From Falsochrobactrum shanghaiense (GTDB lineage Bacteria > Pseudomonadota > Alphaproteobacteria > Rhizobiales > Rhizobiaceae), in NCBI RefSeq assembly GCF_003149535.1, contig NZ_QGDB01000002.1, positions 558,001 to 622,000 of the forward strand: 64,000 bases of DNA, given 5' to 3'. Within the stretch, counting starts at the first letter, position 1. Each line of letters begins with the position of its first letter. A program made the position numbers and the translations under genes. Shown here piece after piece: positions 10,215 through 18,795 of the stretch. Under the pieces are notes generated by a model. The model worked only from the letters and a program-made list of their open reading frames with translations. It was not told the DNA's origin and ran no database searches.

Positions 10215-11579
10215 CTATGATGACAATTTAGCTGCTTTGATGGCGGCATATTTCTCGCGCAGGATTTTCGCGCGGCCTTCCTTACTTTCCTGTCGCGCAC
10301 GCCCCAGCGCCAGCGCATCGGCCGGCACATTGGCGGTAATCACGCTGCCGGAAGCCACATAAGCATTATCGCCAATCTCGACCGGAGCTACCAGTGAACT
10401 GTTGGAGCCGATAAAGGCGTTCTCGCCAATCACCGTCTTGTGCTTGTTATAGCCGTCATAATTGCAGGTGATCGTGCCTGCGCCGATATTGCTCGACGCG
10501 CCGATAGTGGCATCACCAATATAGGTGAGGTGATTGATCTTCGCGCCCTTGCCGACCTTGGCATTCTTGACTTCGCAGAAATTGCCAACCTTGGATTTTT
10601 CGGCCAGATCAGCACCCGGACGCAACCTTGCGAACGGTCCGATTTCAGCATTCTTACCGATATACGCACCTTCAATATGCGAGAAAGCGTGAATGACCGC
10701 ACCCGATGCTACATGCGCGCCGGGGCCGAAAAACACATTCGGCTCGATAACGACATCGGCCTCGATCAGCGTGTCATGGCAGAAAAATACCGTTTCAGGC
10801 GCAATCATCGTGACGCCCGCAAGCATCATTTCGCGGCGCTTGCGGTTCTGCCAGATGGCTTCTGCTTCGGCCAGTTCGGCGCGATTATTGATGCCGATGA
10901 CATTATCGAGCGGCACTTCAATCGCCGTCACCTTCAGCCCCTTCGCATGGGCAATGGCCACAATGTCGGTGAGGTAATATTCGCCCTTGGCGTTATCGTT
11001 TCCGACCGCGTCAAGCAGCGCCAGCGCATGCTGCCCACGCACCGCCATCAGCCCGCCATTGCAGAAACCGATCTTCTTCTGATCTTCCGTCGCTTCTTTT
11101 TCCTCGACGATTGCGACCAGTCGGCCATTTTCCTCGATCAGACGGCCATAGCCATGGGGATTGTCCGGGCGAAAGCCGATGACGACCACGTCGGCGCCAT
11201 CGGCAAGCTTCGCGCGCGCCGCCTGCAAAGATTGCGCCTCGATGAGCGGCGTGTCGCCAAAGACGATCAGCAGATCGTCATAGCCGCGCTCGATGGCTTC
11301 GCGCGCAGCCAGAACCGCATGGGCGGTGCCGAGGCGCTCTTTCTGCTCGAAGGAAGAAACTTCTCCGGCAATTTTCTCGACCGCCCCGCGCACTTCATCG
11401 GCACCACGCCCGACGACCAGCGCGACATCGCTTTGTCCTGTCCCCTGCACCGCCTTGACGACATGACAAACCAGCGGCAGTCCGGCCACGCGATGGAGCA
11501 CTTTCGGCAGGTTCGATTTCATGCGTGTGCCTTCGCCAGCGGCAAGCACGATGGAAAGGCAGGTACGGTCAGTCATCAT
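10215..11579 (-). CDS. glmU: bifunctional UDP-GlcNAc pyrophosphorylase / glucosamine-1-phosphate N-acetyltransferase
   Basis: A 454-residue enzyme making UDP-GlcNAc from glucosamine-1-phosphate. The N-terminal uridyltransferase half carries [18 protein letters not shown] (residues about 11-28) and the GDTPL loop. The C-terminal half is a left-handed beta-helix of hexapeptide repeats ([47 protein letters not shown]) with the acetyltransferase site. Length is typical. Two adjacent Met codons (11579, 11576) could start it. It is upstream of glmS, the next enzyme-coding gene of the same pathway. Confidence 0.97.
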   Translation of the reverse strand: MMTDRTCLSIVLAAGEGTRMKSNLPKVLHRVAGLPLVCHVVKAVQGTGQSDVALVVGRGADEVRGAVEKIAGEVSSFEQKERLGTAHAVLAAREAIERGYDDLLIVFGDTPLIEAQSLQAARAKLADGADVVVIGFRPDNPHGYGRLIEENGRLVAIVEEKEATEDQKKIGFCNGGLMAVRGQHALALLDAVGNDNAKGEYYLTDIVAIAHAKGLKVTAIEVPLDNVIGINNRAELAEAEAIWQNRKRREMMLAGVTMIAPETVFFCHDTLIEADVVIEPNVFFGPGAHVASGAVIHAFSHIEGAYIGKNAEIGPFARLRPGADLAEKSKVGNFCEVKNAKVGKGAKINHLTYIGDATIGASSNIGAGTITCNYDGYNKHKTVIGENAFIGSNSSLVAPVEIGDNAYVASGSVITANVPADALALGRARQESKEGRAKILREKYAAIKAAKLSS

Positions 11580-11647
11580 ATCGTCCGTAATTATTGAAGC
11601 GCTTATCCGCCCATAGCATCAAAGCGTATATGGAAACTTACAATTGG

Positions 11648-12397
11648 TCAGCCGAGCCTGCCCAGGGCAGGGAACGTCTCAAGCAGCCAGAACGAAAAGG
11701 ATTGCATGCCGCCGGTAAGAAACAAGACGCCTGCAACAATGAGAAGTCCGCCCATGGCTTTCTCTACCTTGCCCAGATGAACCCGAAAACGGGACAGGAA
11801 GCGCATGAATGCACCCGAAAAAAGAGCGGCGATCAAAAACGGAATGCCAAGCCCCAGCGAGTAGACCGCCAGCAGCGATGCGCCCTCGCCCACGGTGCTG
11901 CTGCCGCCTGCAAGTGTCAGGATCGGCCCCAGAACCGGCCCGATGCAGGGTGTCCAGCCGAAGGCGAAAGCAAGGCCCATGACATAGGCCCCCAGTGGCG
12001 AAGCGGGCGCATTACGCGCCTGAAAACGCGCCTCGCGCGAAAGGAATGAAAACCGCAAAAGCCCGAGAAAATTCAGCCCCATCAAAATGATGACAATGCC
12101 CGCGACGATGGCGATTTCCTGCTGCCACATGCGCAAAAATGCACCGATTGACGAGGCGCCTGCCCCAAGCGCCACGAAAACCGTCGTAAATCCGAGCACG
12201 AAAGAAATTGCGGCAAACGCCAGCGAGCGTCGCTGCCTTGGCGCAGCAGCGATACCCGCCGGGCTGTTGCCCCGGAAGTCTTCGACGCTGACACCCGCCA
12301 TATAGCAAAGATAGGGCGGCACCAGCGGAAGCACGCAGGGCGAAAGAAACGAAAGCGCACCCGCACCGGCAGCCGTCAAATAGGAAACACTGAGCAC
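11648..12397 (-). CDS. ccdA: cytochrome c biogenesis protein CcdA/DsbD-like
   Basis: An inner-membrane protein that carries reducing equivalents to the periplasm for cytochrome c maturation and disulfide reduction. It has six hydrophobic segments and the two paired-cysteine signatures of the family, FLSPCVLPLVPPYLCY near the N-terminus and FGWTPCIGPVLGP in mid-protein. The frame opens at 12445, but a GAGG ribosome site just before a TTG/GTG pair favours the GTG at 12397, giving 249 residues, the usual CcdA length. It ends shortly before glmU, on the same strand. Confidence 0.9.
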   Translation of the reverse strand: MLSVSYLTAAGAGALSFLSPCVLPLVPPYLCYMAGVSVEDFRGNSPAGIAAAPRQRRSLAFAAISFVLGFTTVFVALGAGASSIGAFLRMWQQEIAIVAGIVIILMGLNFLGLLRFSFLSREARFQARNAPASPLGAYVMGLAFAFGWTPCIGPVLGPILTLAGGSSTVGEGASLLAVYSLGLGIPFLIAALFSGAFMRFLSRFRVHLGKVEKAMGGLLIVAGVLFLTGGMQSFSFWLLETFPALGRLG

Positions 12398-12567
12398 CAA
12401 AACCTCATTCAAAAAATCGAAGTTGCGCGGAGCCACGCATATCATCTTTTTTACGCATTATCCGGACGCAAAACCGCTACGCGCTTTTGCTGGAAATGCT
12501 TGTATAGCGCAACTTCGACTTTACTTTGAACATTTTCAATGCGGCATCTCGTTCATGGGCCAGCTAT

Positions 12568-14946
12568 TCAGGACGAAACCACCTGCAATGTGCGCTTTCC
12601 TGCCGTAAGCGCGCTGACGGATGCAACCAGCGCATGGCGGTCAATCCGGAAATGGCGATAAAGATCGCCGATGGTTCCAGTCTGGCCGAAATGCTCGACG
12701 CCATGCGGGATCGTGCGATGCCCCGCCACGGCACCAAGCCATGAAAGTGTTGCCGGATGCCCGTCGATTACGGTGACGATGGAGCAATGGTTGGGCAGCG
12801 GGTCGAGCAGGGTTTCGATATGGCTTTTTGCAGAGGAATTGCCGCGCGCGCGCTCACGCTGCGCCGCCGTCCAGCCTGCATTGAGGCGGTCTGCAGAAGT
12901 TACCGCCAGAACGCCAATGTCACGCCTGAATTCCCCAATCATTCCGGCTGCGGCAATGGCTTCATCGGCGACTGCACCCTGATAGGCGATCACCACCGAG
13001 CAATTGGGGCCGGGCTTGCGCAGCCAGTAAGCGCCGTCGATGGCACCCTGCCGGAAGTCGTCGTCCGCGCGCTTCACCGGCTGTTCGAGCGGCTTGGTGC
13101 TCAGGCGCAGATAGACCGATCCGCCGGTTTCGTCGCGCAGCCATGTGCGCTCGTCGGGATCGCCTTCGCCGTCGCGCTGCATATAATCGAATGCCCATTG
13201 CATGATGACCGCAAGCTCGTCGGCAAAGGCAGGCTCGAACGCCGCCAGCCCATCCTGACTCATGCCGATCAGCGGCGTGCCGATGGATTGGTGCGCGCCG
13301 CCTTCGGGCGCAAGCGTCACCCCGGAGGGCGTGCCGACGATCATGAAACGCGCATCCTGATAGCAGGCATAATTGAGCGCATCGAGGCCGCGGCTGACAA
13401 AGGGATCATAGACCGTGCCGATAGGAATCAGCCGCTTGCCAAACAGCGAATGGCTCAGACCCGCAGCTCCCAGCAGCAAAAAGAGGTTCATTTCGGCAAT
13501 GCCAAGCTCGATATGCTGTCCCTTGGGCGTAAATTCCCATTTCGCCGTCGAGGGGATGCGGTGCTCGATAAAAGCATCGGCCATCGCCTCCCGGGCAAAA
13601 AGCTTGCGCCGGTTGACCCATGGTCCCAGATTGGTGGTTCCGGTCACATCGGGCGAAGTCGTCATGATGCGATCCGCCAGTTCGCCGCCGCCCTTGGCCA
13701 GATCATCGAGAATCTTGCCGAAAGCCGTCTGGGTGGAGACTTCGCGCGCGCTGTCGATCTCGATCTGCGGAACCGCGAGGTCCGCATCGTGATAGCGACG
13801 TTTTCCGCGCGCAAAAAACGGCACGTCACGCAAAAATGCCTTGAGCGCCGCCGCATCGGGGACATTGGCGAAATGCTCCCATTCCTCGCCCTCTTTGATG
13901 CCCATATGAGCCTGCCATTCGGCGAACTGCTTCGTGTTCATCAGCCCGCCATGATTGTCCTTATGACCTGCAATCGGCGTTCCCCAACCCTTGATCGTAT
14001 AGGCAAGGAAACAGGTGGGGCGGTCATGATCGATGGCGGCAAAAACATCCGCCATGGTGGAAACGCAATTGCCGCCAAGATTTTCCATCAGGGCGGAGAG
14101 CTCGGCATCGCTGCGACGCTCGATAAGCCGGGACACATCGCCCTGATCGCCAAGATCGTCCATGAGACGCTTGCGCCAGACGGCCCCACCCATGAAGGTC
14201 AGCGCCGAGTATTCCTGATTGGGGCACTGGTCGATCCAGTCGCGCAGCTTTTCGCCGCCCGGCTCCTCGAAAGCTGCGTGTTGCAATGCGCCATATTTAA
14301 CGCGCACCACATCCCAGCCGAAAGCGTCGAAAATCTTTTCGATCCGCGTAAACAGGCCCTCACGGACGATACCATCCAGCGACTGGCGATTATAATCGAT
14401 AATCCACCAGCAATTGCGCAATCCGTTCTTCCAGCCCTCCTGCAAGGCTTCATAGACATTGCCCTCGTCCAGCTCGGCATCGCCCACCAGCGCGACCATG
14501 CGGCCCTGCTCCACATCGCTGCCCCATTGCTTGCTTGCAATGAAATCCTGCACGATCGAAGCGAATGCGGTTACTGCAACGCCAAGCCCGACAGAGCCGG
14601 TGGAAAAATCCACATCGTCAATATCCTTGGTGCGGCTCGGATAGCTCTGCACCCCGCCAAGCCCGCGGAAATTCTCCATCTTCTCGCGCGTCTGATTGCC
14701 CATCATATATTGCATCGCATGAAAGACCGGAGAAGCATGCGGCTTCACCGCAACCCGGTCCTGCGGGCGCAAAGCTGAGAAATAAAGTGCCGTCATGATC
14801 GAGACCATTGACGCCGAACTTGCCTGATGACCGCCGATCTTGATGGCGTCGACCTTCGGGCGAATATGATTGGCGTGATGGATCATCCAGTGAGAAAGCC
14901 AGAGGAGCCGTTGTTCGATGGTCTTGAGATGAGAAGAGCTGGTCAT
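12568..14946 (-). CDS. transketolase-family / pyruvate dehydrogenase E1-like thiamine diphosphate enzyme
   Basis: A 792-residue ThDP-dependent enzyme resembling homodimeric AceE-type E1 more than classical TktA. Evidence includes the GGHQASSASMVSIMTALYFS segment, the ThDP/Mg motif GDAELDEGNVYEALQEGWKN ending in the WWIIDYNRQSLDG block, and the pyrimidine domain ELGIAEMNLFLLLGAAGLS with its catalytic-type Glu. The start at 14946 (MTSSSHLKTIEQ) is preferred; the longer frame to 14994 adds an unrelated extension. No E2 or E3 gene is adjacent, so whether it works in a 2-oxoacid dehydrogenase complex or as a stand-alone decarboxylase/transketolase cannot be told. It is on the same strand as acdS. 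Confidence 0.8.
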   Translation of the reverse strand: MTSSSHLKTIEQRLLWLSHWMIHHANHIRPKVDAIKIGGHQASSASMVSIMTALYFSALRPQDRVAVKPHASPVFHAMQYMMGNQTREKMENFRGLGGVQSYPSRTKDIDDVDFSTGSVGLGVAVTAFASIVQDFIASKQWGSDVEQGRMVALVGDAELDEGNVYEALQEGWKNGLRNCWWIIDYNRQSLDGIVREGLFTRIEKIFDAFGWDVVRVKYGALQHAAFEEPGGEKLRDWIDQCPNQEYSALTFMGGAVWRKRLMDDLGDQGDVSRLIERRSDAELSALMENLGGNCVSTMADVFAAIDHDRPTCFLAYTIKGWGTPIAGHKDNHGGLMNTKQFAEWQAHMGIKEGEEWEHFANVPDAAALKAFLRDVPFFARGKRRYHDADLAVPQIEIDSAREVSTQTAFGKILDDLAKGGGELADRIMTTSPDVTGTTNLGPWVNRRKLFAREAMADAFIEHRIPSTAKWEFTPKGQHIELGIAEMNLFLLLGAAGLSHSLFGKRLIPIGTVYDPFVSRGLDALNYACYQDARFMIVGTPSGVTLAPEGGAHQSIGTPLIGMSQDGLAAFEPAFADELAVIMQWAFDYMQRDGEGDPDERTWLRDETGGSVYLRLSTKPLEQPVKRADDDFRQGAIDGAYWLRKPGPNCSVVIAYQGAVADEAIAAAGMIGEFRRDIGVLAVTSADRLNAGWTAAQRERARGNSSAKSHIETLLDPLPNHCSIVTVIDGHPATLSWLGAVAGHRTIPHGVEHFGQTGTIGDLYRHFRIDRHALVASVSALTAGKRTLQVVSS

Positions 14947-15047
14947 GAGCGTTACTTTACGTTCCCGCTTATTTTGCGCAGTTGCAATCCCCATGCAGGG
15001 AGACCGGGCCTGAAGGCTCGATTCCCCTGCATGGCTTTCAAGGCAGT

Positions 15048-16082
15048 TTAGCCCTCGCGATAATAATAGCTATAGCCATTGAGCGCAGGCGCGCCGCCAA
15101 GATGAGCATAGAGCACCTTCGACCCTTCCGGGAAAAAGCCCTTATTGGCGAGGTCGATCAGCCCCTGCATCGACTTGCCCTCATAGACCGGATCGGTAAT
15201 CATCGCTTCGGTGCGCGCGGCAAGGCGGATCGCCTCGTTGGTTTCCTCGGATGGAACGCCATAGGCGGGATAGGCATAATCGGGATTGATATGAATCTCG
15301 TCGTCGCTTATTTCGCGGCCAAGCCCTACCAGTTCGGCGGTATTATCGACGATCTGGCGCACCTGCGCGCGCGTCTGCTCGACCGTGCCGGATGCATCGA
15401 TGCCGATCACCTGCCGCGCGCGGTCCTGCGCGGCAAATCCGACAATCATTCCCGCCTGTGTCGAACCCGTCACCACGCATACGACGATATAGTCGAATTT
15501 GAAGCCAAGCTCTTCTTCCTGCTGCGCCACCTCTTCAGCAAAGCCGATATAACCGAGTGCGCCGTATTTGTGCACGGAAGCGCCTGCCGGGATCGCATAG
15601 GGTTTTCCGCCCGCATCCTTGACCGACTGGATCGCATCTTCCCAGCTTTTGCGGATACCGATGTCGAAACCGTCCTCGACCAGACGGCTATCCGCACCCA
15701 TCAGGCGCGTCATCATTATATTGCCGACGCGATCATAGACCGCATCGTAATGCGGAACCCATTTCTCCTGAATGACCACGCATTTCATGCCGATCTTGGC
15801 GGCAGTCGCAGCCACCATTCGCGTATGATTGGACTGCACGCCGCCAATCGAAACCAGCGTATCAGCCCCCGAGGCAATGGCGTCGGGCACGATATATTCA
15901 AGCTTGCGCAGCTTGTTGCCGCCCATGGCAAGGCCGGAATTGCAATCGTCGCGCTTGGCGTAAATATCGATCTTGCCGCCAAGGGCTTCGCTCAGGCGCG
16001 GCAGATGCTCGATAGGCGTGGGGCCGTCGAAGGTCAGCTTATAGCGTTCAAATTTTTCAAGAAGTGATTTGGTCTGCGGCAT
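15048..16082 (-). CDS. acdS: 1-aminocyclopropane-1-carboxylate deaminase
   Basis: A 344-residue PLP fold-II enzyme cleaving ACC, the ethylene precursor, to 2-oxobutyrate and ammonia. The functional residues of Pseudomonas ACC deaminase are all present with a constant offset of six: PLP lysine K57 ([10 protein letters not shown]), S84 (GGVQSNHTR), Y300-E301 (DPVYEGKS) and L328 ([12 protein letters not shown]). Glu and Leu at the last positions separate true ACC deaminases from D-cysteine desulfhydrases, which usually carry other residues there. It is divergent from an Lrp-type regulator at 16234, the arrangement described for rhizobial acdS/acdR. A D-amino-acid side activity is possible. Confidence 0.92.
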   Translation of the reverse strand: MPQTKSLLEKFERYKLTFDGPTPIEHLPRLSEALGGKIDIYAKRDDCNSGLAMGGNKLRKLEYIVPDAIASGADTLVSIGGVQSNHTRMVAATAAKIGMKCVVIQEKWVPHYDAVYDRVGNIMMTRLMGADSRLVEDGFDIGIRKSWEDAIQSVKDAGGKPYAIPAGASVHKYGALGYIGFAEEVAQQEEELGFKFDYIVVCVVTGSTQAGMIVGFAAQDRARQVIGIDASGTVEQTRAQVRQIVDNTAELVGLGREISDDEIHINPDYAYPAYGVPSEETNEAIRLAARTEAMITDPVYEGKSMQGLIDLANKGFFPEGSKVLYAHLGGAPALNGYSYYYREG

Positions 16083-16233
16083 GGCTTGTCTCCGTTGTTG
16101 ATGCGCGAAACATAGGCGAAAGCCGCTGAAAGGTGCTCTCTATTTTTATCTAAAAATTTCGTTTATAGATCGTGATATAAATAGTAATCTAAGATTGCTC
16201 TCATATTACTCGATGATAATGAAAGATTCTTTC
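16083..16233. promoter_or_regulatory. acdS/acdR divergent promoter region
   Basis: An AT-rich 150-base intergenic between acdS and the Lrp-type gene. It contains several A/T tracts (ATTTTTATCTAAAAATTT, then ATAGATCGTGATATAAATAG), the kind of sequence Lrp/AsnC proteins bind. No exact consensus can be assigned by eye. Confidence 0.5.
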
Positions 16234-16695
16234 ATGCATGAACTTGACCGTATCGACCTGCGAATCCTTCGCGCGCTTCAGGCGGACGGGCGGCTGACCA
16301 ATGCGGAACTGGCAACCCGCGTTCACATCAGCGCTGCGACCTGTCATCGTCGTACGCAGCGGCTGTTCGAGCAGGGCTATATTTCGGGCGTGCGTGCGCA
16401 AATTGCACCCGGCGCGGTCGGGCTGGGCGCATTGGTGATGGTCGGCGTGGTGCTCGACCGCTCGACGCCGGAAAGTTTTGGCGATTTTGAAAATGCGGTG
16501 GTGCAGATGAAGGAAGTGCTCGACTGCAATCTGGTGGCCGGGGATTTCGACTATCTGCTCAAGGTGCGCGTGCGCGACATGGCGGACTTCAACGCATTGC
16601 ACGGCCGGCAACTGATTTCGCTGCCGGGCGTGCGCCAGATCCGCACTTTCTTCGTGATGAAGGAAGTCAAGGACAACCAGCCGCTGGCATTCTAG
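16234..16695 (+). CDS. acdR: Lrp/AsnC-family transcriptional regulator (AcdR-like)
   Basis: A regulator of about 153 residues with an N-terminal winged HTH (LDRIDLRILRALQADGRLTN, then AELATRVHISAATCHRRTQR) and a C-terminal RAM effector domain (DCNLVAGDFDYLLKVRVRDM). The frame opens at 16195, but Met codons at 16219 and 16234 are more plausible, the latter having a weak purine-rich site upstream. Position directly divergent from acdS makes it the probable acdS activator. The symbol is inferred from context and family. Confidence 0.85.
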   Translation: MHELDRIDLRILRALQADGRLTNAELATRVHISAATCHRRTQRLFEQGYISGVRAQIAPGAVGLGALVMVGVVLDRSTPESFGDFENAVVQMKEVLDCNLVAGDFDYLLKVRVRDMADFNALHGRQLISLPGVRQIRTFFVMKEVKDNQPLAF

Positions 16696-16701
16696 GCCCC
16701 A

Positions 16702-17622
16702 TCAGCCCTTCCCGATCTGCTCCAGATCGTAAGGGGTGGACTGGTACAATTCGTTGATCCAGTTTCCGAAAAGCAGATGCGCATGACCGCGCCAGCGATT
16801 TTCCGGTTTGCGGTTCACATCGTCATTGGGGAAATAATTCACTGGCAGCGCTGTATCCGGCTGAAGCTGCATATCGCGGAAATATTCGTCCGCCAGCGAT
16901 GTCGTGTCATATTCGACATGGTTGAACATATGCAGCGCGCGATGCTCCGGGTCGTCAAGCAGGCAAAGCCCGCTCTCCGCGCTATCGACCAGAATTTTCA
17001 ACTCGCTCCCGCCCGGAATATCGTTTTCGCGTACTTCCGTCCATCGGGAGACGGGAATCGCAAAATCATCCGAAAAGCCGCGCAGATAGGGCGATGACGG
17101 CGCAAGATTGCGCTGGCGGAAAACACCGACCAGTTTTTGCGGAAGCTCATATTTATCCATTCCATGGAAGTGATGAACCGCCGCCTGCGCTGCCCAGCAA
17201 ATATTGAATGTGCGGTGGACATGGGTTTGCGTCCAGTCGAAAATCCGCTGCATCTCGTCCCAATAGGTGACTTCCTCGAAAGGCAGCCGCTCGACCGGCG
17301 CGCCGGTAATCACAAACCCATCAAACCGTTCCTCTTTCACTTCTTCCCATGGACGATAGAAGGAAAGCATATGGTCGGCAGGCGTATGGCGAGCGACGTG
17401 ATTGGTGATGCGCACCAATGTCAGCTCCAGTTGAAGCGGCGTGGCGCCCAGAAGCCGCGCGATCTGCGTTTCGGTCGTCACCTTGTTGGGCATCAGATTA
17501 AGGAGGCCTATTCTCAACGGCCTTATATCCTGACGAATGGCGTCGGCCTCACGCATGACCATGACGCCCTCGGCTTCGAGAACGCTGGTTGCGGGCAGAT
17601 CGTCAGGAATTTTAATGGGCAT
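16702..17622 (-). CDS. metA: homoserine O-acyltransferase MetA (predicted acetyl-CoA dependent)
   Basis: A 306-residue member of the MetA family, catalysing the committed acylation of homoserine in methionine synthesis. The catalytic Cys142 lies in [18 protein letters not shown] and the catalytic His in HMFNHVEYD. Residue 111 is Glu ([14 protein letters not shown]). In characterised MetA proteins Glu111 goes with acetyl-CoA and Gly111 (E. coli) with succinyl-CoA, so an acetyltransferase is predicted. The start has an AAGGA site upstream. The leader at 17655-17770 looks like a SAM riboswitch, giving feedback by S-adenosylmethionine. Confidence 0.95.
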   Translation of the reverse strand: MPIKIPDDLPATSVLEAEGVMVMREADAIRQDIRPLRIGLLNLMPNKVTTETQIARLLGATPLQLELTLVRITNHVARHTPADHMLSFYRPWEEVKEERFDGFVITGAPVERLPFEEVTYWDEMQRIFDWTQTHVHRTFNICWAAQAAVHHFHGMDKYELPQKLVGVFRQRNLAPSSPYLRGFSDDFAIPVSRWTEVRENDIPGGSELKILVDSAESGLCLLDDPEHRALHMFNHVEYDTTSLADEYFRDMQLQPDTALPVNYFPNDDVNRKPENRWRGHAHLLFGNWINELYQSTPYDLEQIGKG

Positions 17623-17654
17623 TGTCGCGTCAGTCCTTCGTTATGTCAGAGCAG

Positions 17655-17770
17655 ACGCATGTGGCTTGATCCGTTTATTTGCCGGCTGGCCACATCCTTC
17701 CTGAAGGAAGTACCACCTTGCCCGGAGAGGCAGGTTGGCGTTGGGCGTCGCCCCAACTCTTGATGTATCG
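17655..17770 (-). promoter_or_regulatory. SAM-I-clan (S-box-like) riboswitch candidate in the metA leader
   Basis: Read on the minus strand, the metA leader carries ACATCAAGAG, a short hairpin TTGGG/CCCAA, CGCCAACCTGCC, a GCC/GGC stem, AAGGTGGTACTTCC, a CTTCC/GGAAG hairpin and then GATGT, which closes helix P1 with ACATC. Order and spacing match the S-box clan (ATCAAGAG, GGCAACC, AAGGTGnTAAnTCC), but P2 is short, as in the SAM-IV or SAM-I/IV variants. The 3' strand of P1 is also part of ATGTGGC (17695-17689), which can pair with GCCACAT (17665-17659), a plausible switch helix. I do not see the SAM-II consensus often found before alphaproteobacterial metA. Confidence 0.7.
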
Positions 17771-18023
17771 CTACTACTATCCAAATTCACATGCGCTGAC
17801 AAGTGCTTGCACGTCAGACCGGGCTGACGTGGTGGAATTTTATTCCCACACAGGCCATTGAGCATAGCGGCACATACAATGCCAGCCCCGCAAAGAGAAA
17901 ACGATGCCTTTTCAATTTGTTTGCGCTCCGAGGCGCGACGGGCCGATTACGGAACGATCCCACGGCCTGCGCGTTTCTCCTCATGGCTCGTCATGTTATA
18001 GTGGCGAAAAGGGAGGGAACAAA

Positions 18024-18128
18024 ATGAGCAATATCATATTCTGGATGGCGCTGGTCATTCTGCCGATTCTGGCAGGGAGTGCTTTTGCCTATTTAAGACA
18101 TTATCGCCATCACGGTGACGATTTCTGA
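18024..18128 (+). CDS. small single-pass membrane protein, 34 residues
   Basis: The frame reads MSNIIFWMALVILPILAGSA followed by FAYLRHYRHHGDDF: one hydrophobic helix and a short basic, histidine-containing tail. A strong GGGAGGGA ribosome site lies five bases before the ATG, which argues that it is translated. The stop abuts the convergent stop of the DUF488 gene with no gap. I do not recognise the family; the single helix plus charged tail suits a small inner-membrane regulator or transporter accessory, but no function is assigned. Confidence 0.65.
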   Translation: MSNIIFWMALVILPILAGSAFAYLRHYRHHGDDF

Positions 18129-18479
18129 TCAAAGCGATTGCATGAAATCAAAAAGCACCACGGCCTGATTGTGCTCTTCATCCTTTGCGCCATAAAGCAG
18201 CGTAAGCGTCTTGCCCTTGGCCTTGCTGGCAATTTCGCGCACAGCGGGAAGGTTGCCTTCGATTTCCCTGCGGTATTTTTGCTGGAATTCGTCCCATTTG
18301 GCCGGATCGTGATCGAACCATTTGCGCAGCTCGGTGGACGGGGCGACATCCTTGGCCCATAGATCGATAGCCGCCTTTTCCTTGGTCATGCCCCGCGGCC
18401 ATACCCGATCCACAAGCACACGATAACCATCGCCCGGCGACGGGTCTTCATAAATTCTCTTGAGACGAATTTGCGCCAT
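18129..18479 (-). CDS. DUF488 family protein
   Basis: A 116-residue cytosolic protein of the DUF488 (YeaO-like) family. Typical features are RIYEDPSPGDGYRVLVDRVW, then PRGMTKEKAAIDLWAKDVAP, ELRKWFDHDPAKW and the C-terminal LTLLYGAKDEEHNQAVVL. Length matches the family. No biochemical role is established for most members. It stands alone, convergent with the small membrane protein to its left. Confidence 0.85.
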   Translation of the reverse strand: MAQIRLKRIYEDPSPGDGYRVLVDRVWPRGMTKEKAAIDLWAKDVAPSTELRKWFDHDPAKWDEFQQKYRREIEGNLPAVREIASKAKGKTLTLLYGAKDEEHNQAVVLFDFMQSL

Positions 18480-18604
18480 GGCCAGCCAGTGCTTTCTTCT
18501 GCCTGATCAGAATATGGCCTGATTTCATAGCAAGGCAAGACCTATCCTTATGCGGGATGCGTTCCAAGCTATTCGCAAATGCATATCTGCATTGCAGTAT
18601 CCGG

Positions 18605-18634
18605 CGTTGCAAGTAGTGCGTACCGCCCCTATCT
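18605..18634 (+). promoter_or_regulatory. RpoH-like promoter of the 18.64-kb small RNA
   Basis: CGTTGC at 18605-18610, a 17-base spacer, then CCTATCT at 18628-18634. This resembles the alphaproteobacterial sigma-32 pattern (TTG, then CnTATnT). It places the transcription start a few bases before the first hairpin of the small RNA, the same geometry as at 53835-53863. Confidence 0.5.
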
Positions 18635-18639
18635 AGAGG

Positions 18640-18762
18640 TTGTTCAGTTTTACTCCTCCCAGAAACTGGACATGAAGCGCGATACTCCTCCTCCCTATCG
18701 CGCTTTCCAGATCAGCCCGCTGCACACTTCCTCCTCCCGGTGCAGCGGGCGTTCTTTTTTGA
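18640..18762 (+). ncRNA. CTCCTCCC-loop small RNA (cuckoo / CcsR-like), copy 1
   Basis: Three consecutive stem-loops each display CTCCTCCC in the loop. Hairpin 1 (18644-18669) is CAGTTT/AAACTG. Hairpin 2 (18675-18705) is AGCGCGAT/ATCGCGCT. Hairpin 3 (18714-18760) is GCCCGCTGCAC/GTGCAGCGGGC followed by a T-run and acts as terminator. CTCCTCCC is complementary to GGGAGGAG, a Shine-Dalgarno-like sequence. This matches the described cuckoo RNA family of alphaproteobacteria (CcsR RNAs of Rhodobacter, alpha-r14-type RNAs of Sinorhizobium). No protein frame is supported here. The copy is not next to a DUF1127 gene. Confidence 0.8.
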
Positions 18763-18795
18763 TGGCTACCGCCCCGATTGCACGCGCATCAAACC

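Noticed and set aside
12757-14778. 673-codon plus-strand frame opposite the E1-like gene
   Set aside because: Antisense shadow; the minus strand has clear ThDP-enzyme motifs over the whole length.
17640-17870. SAM-II riboswitch before metA
   Set aside because: The short SAM-II pseudoknot consensus was not found; S-box-type motifs fit instead.
17904-18023. Upstream extension of the 34-residue membrane protein
   Set aside because: The strong ribosome site immediately before 18024 and the hydrophobic start indicate the short form.
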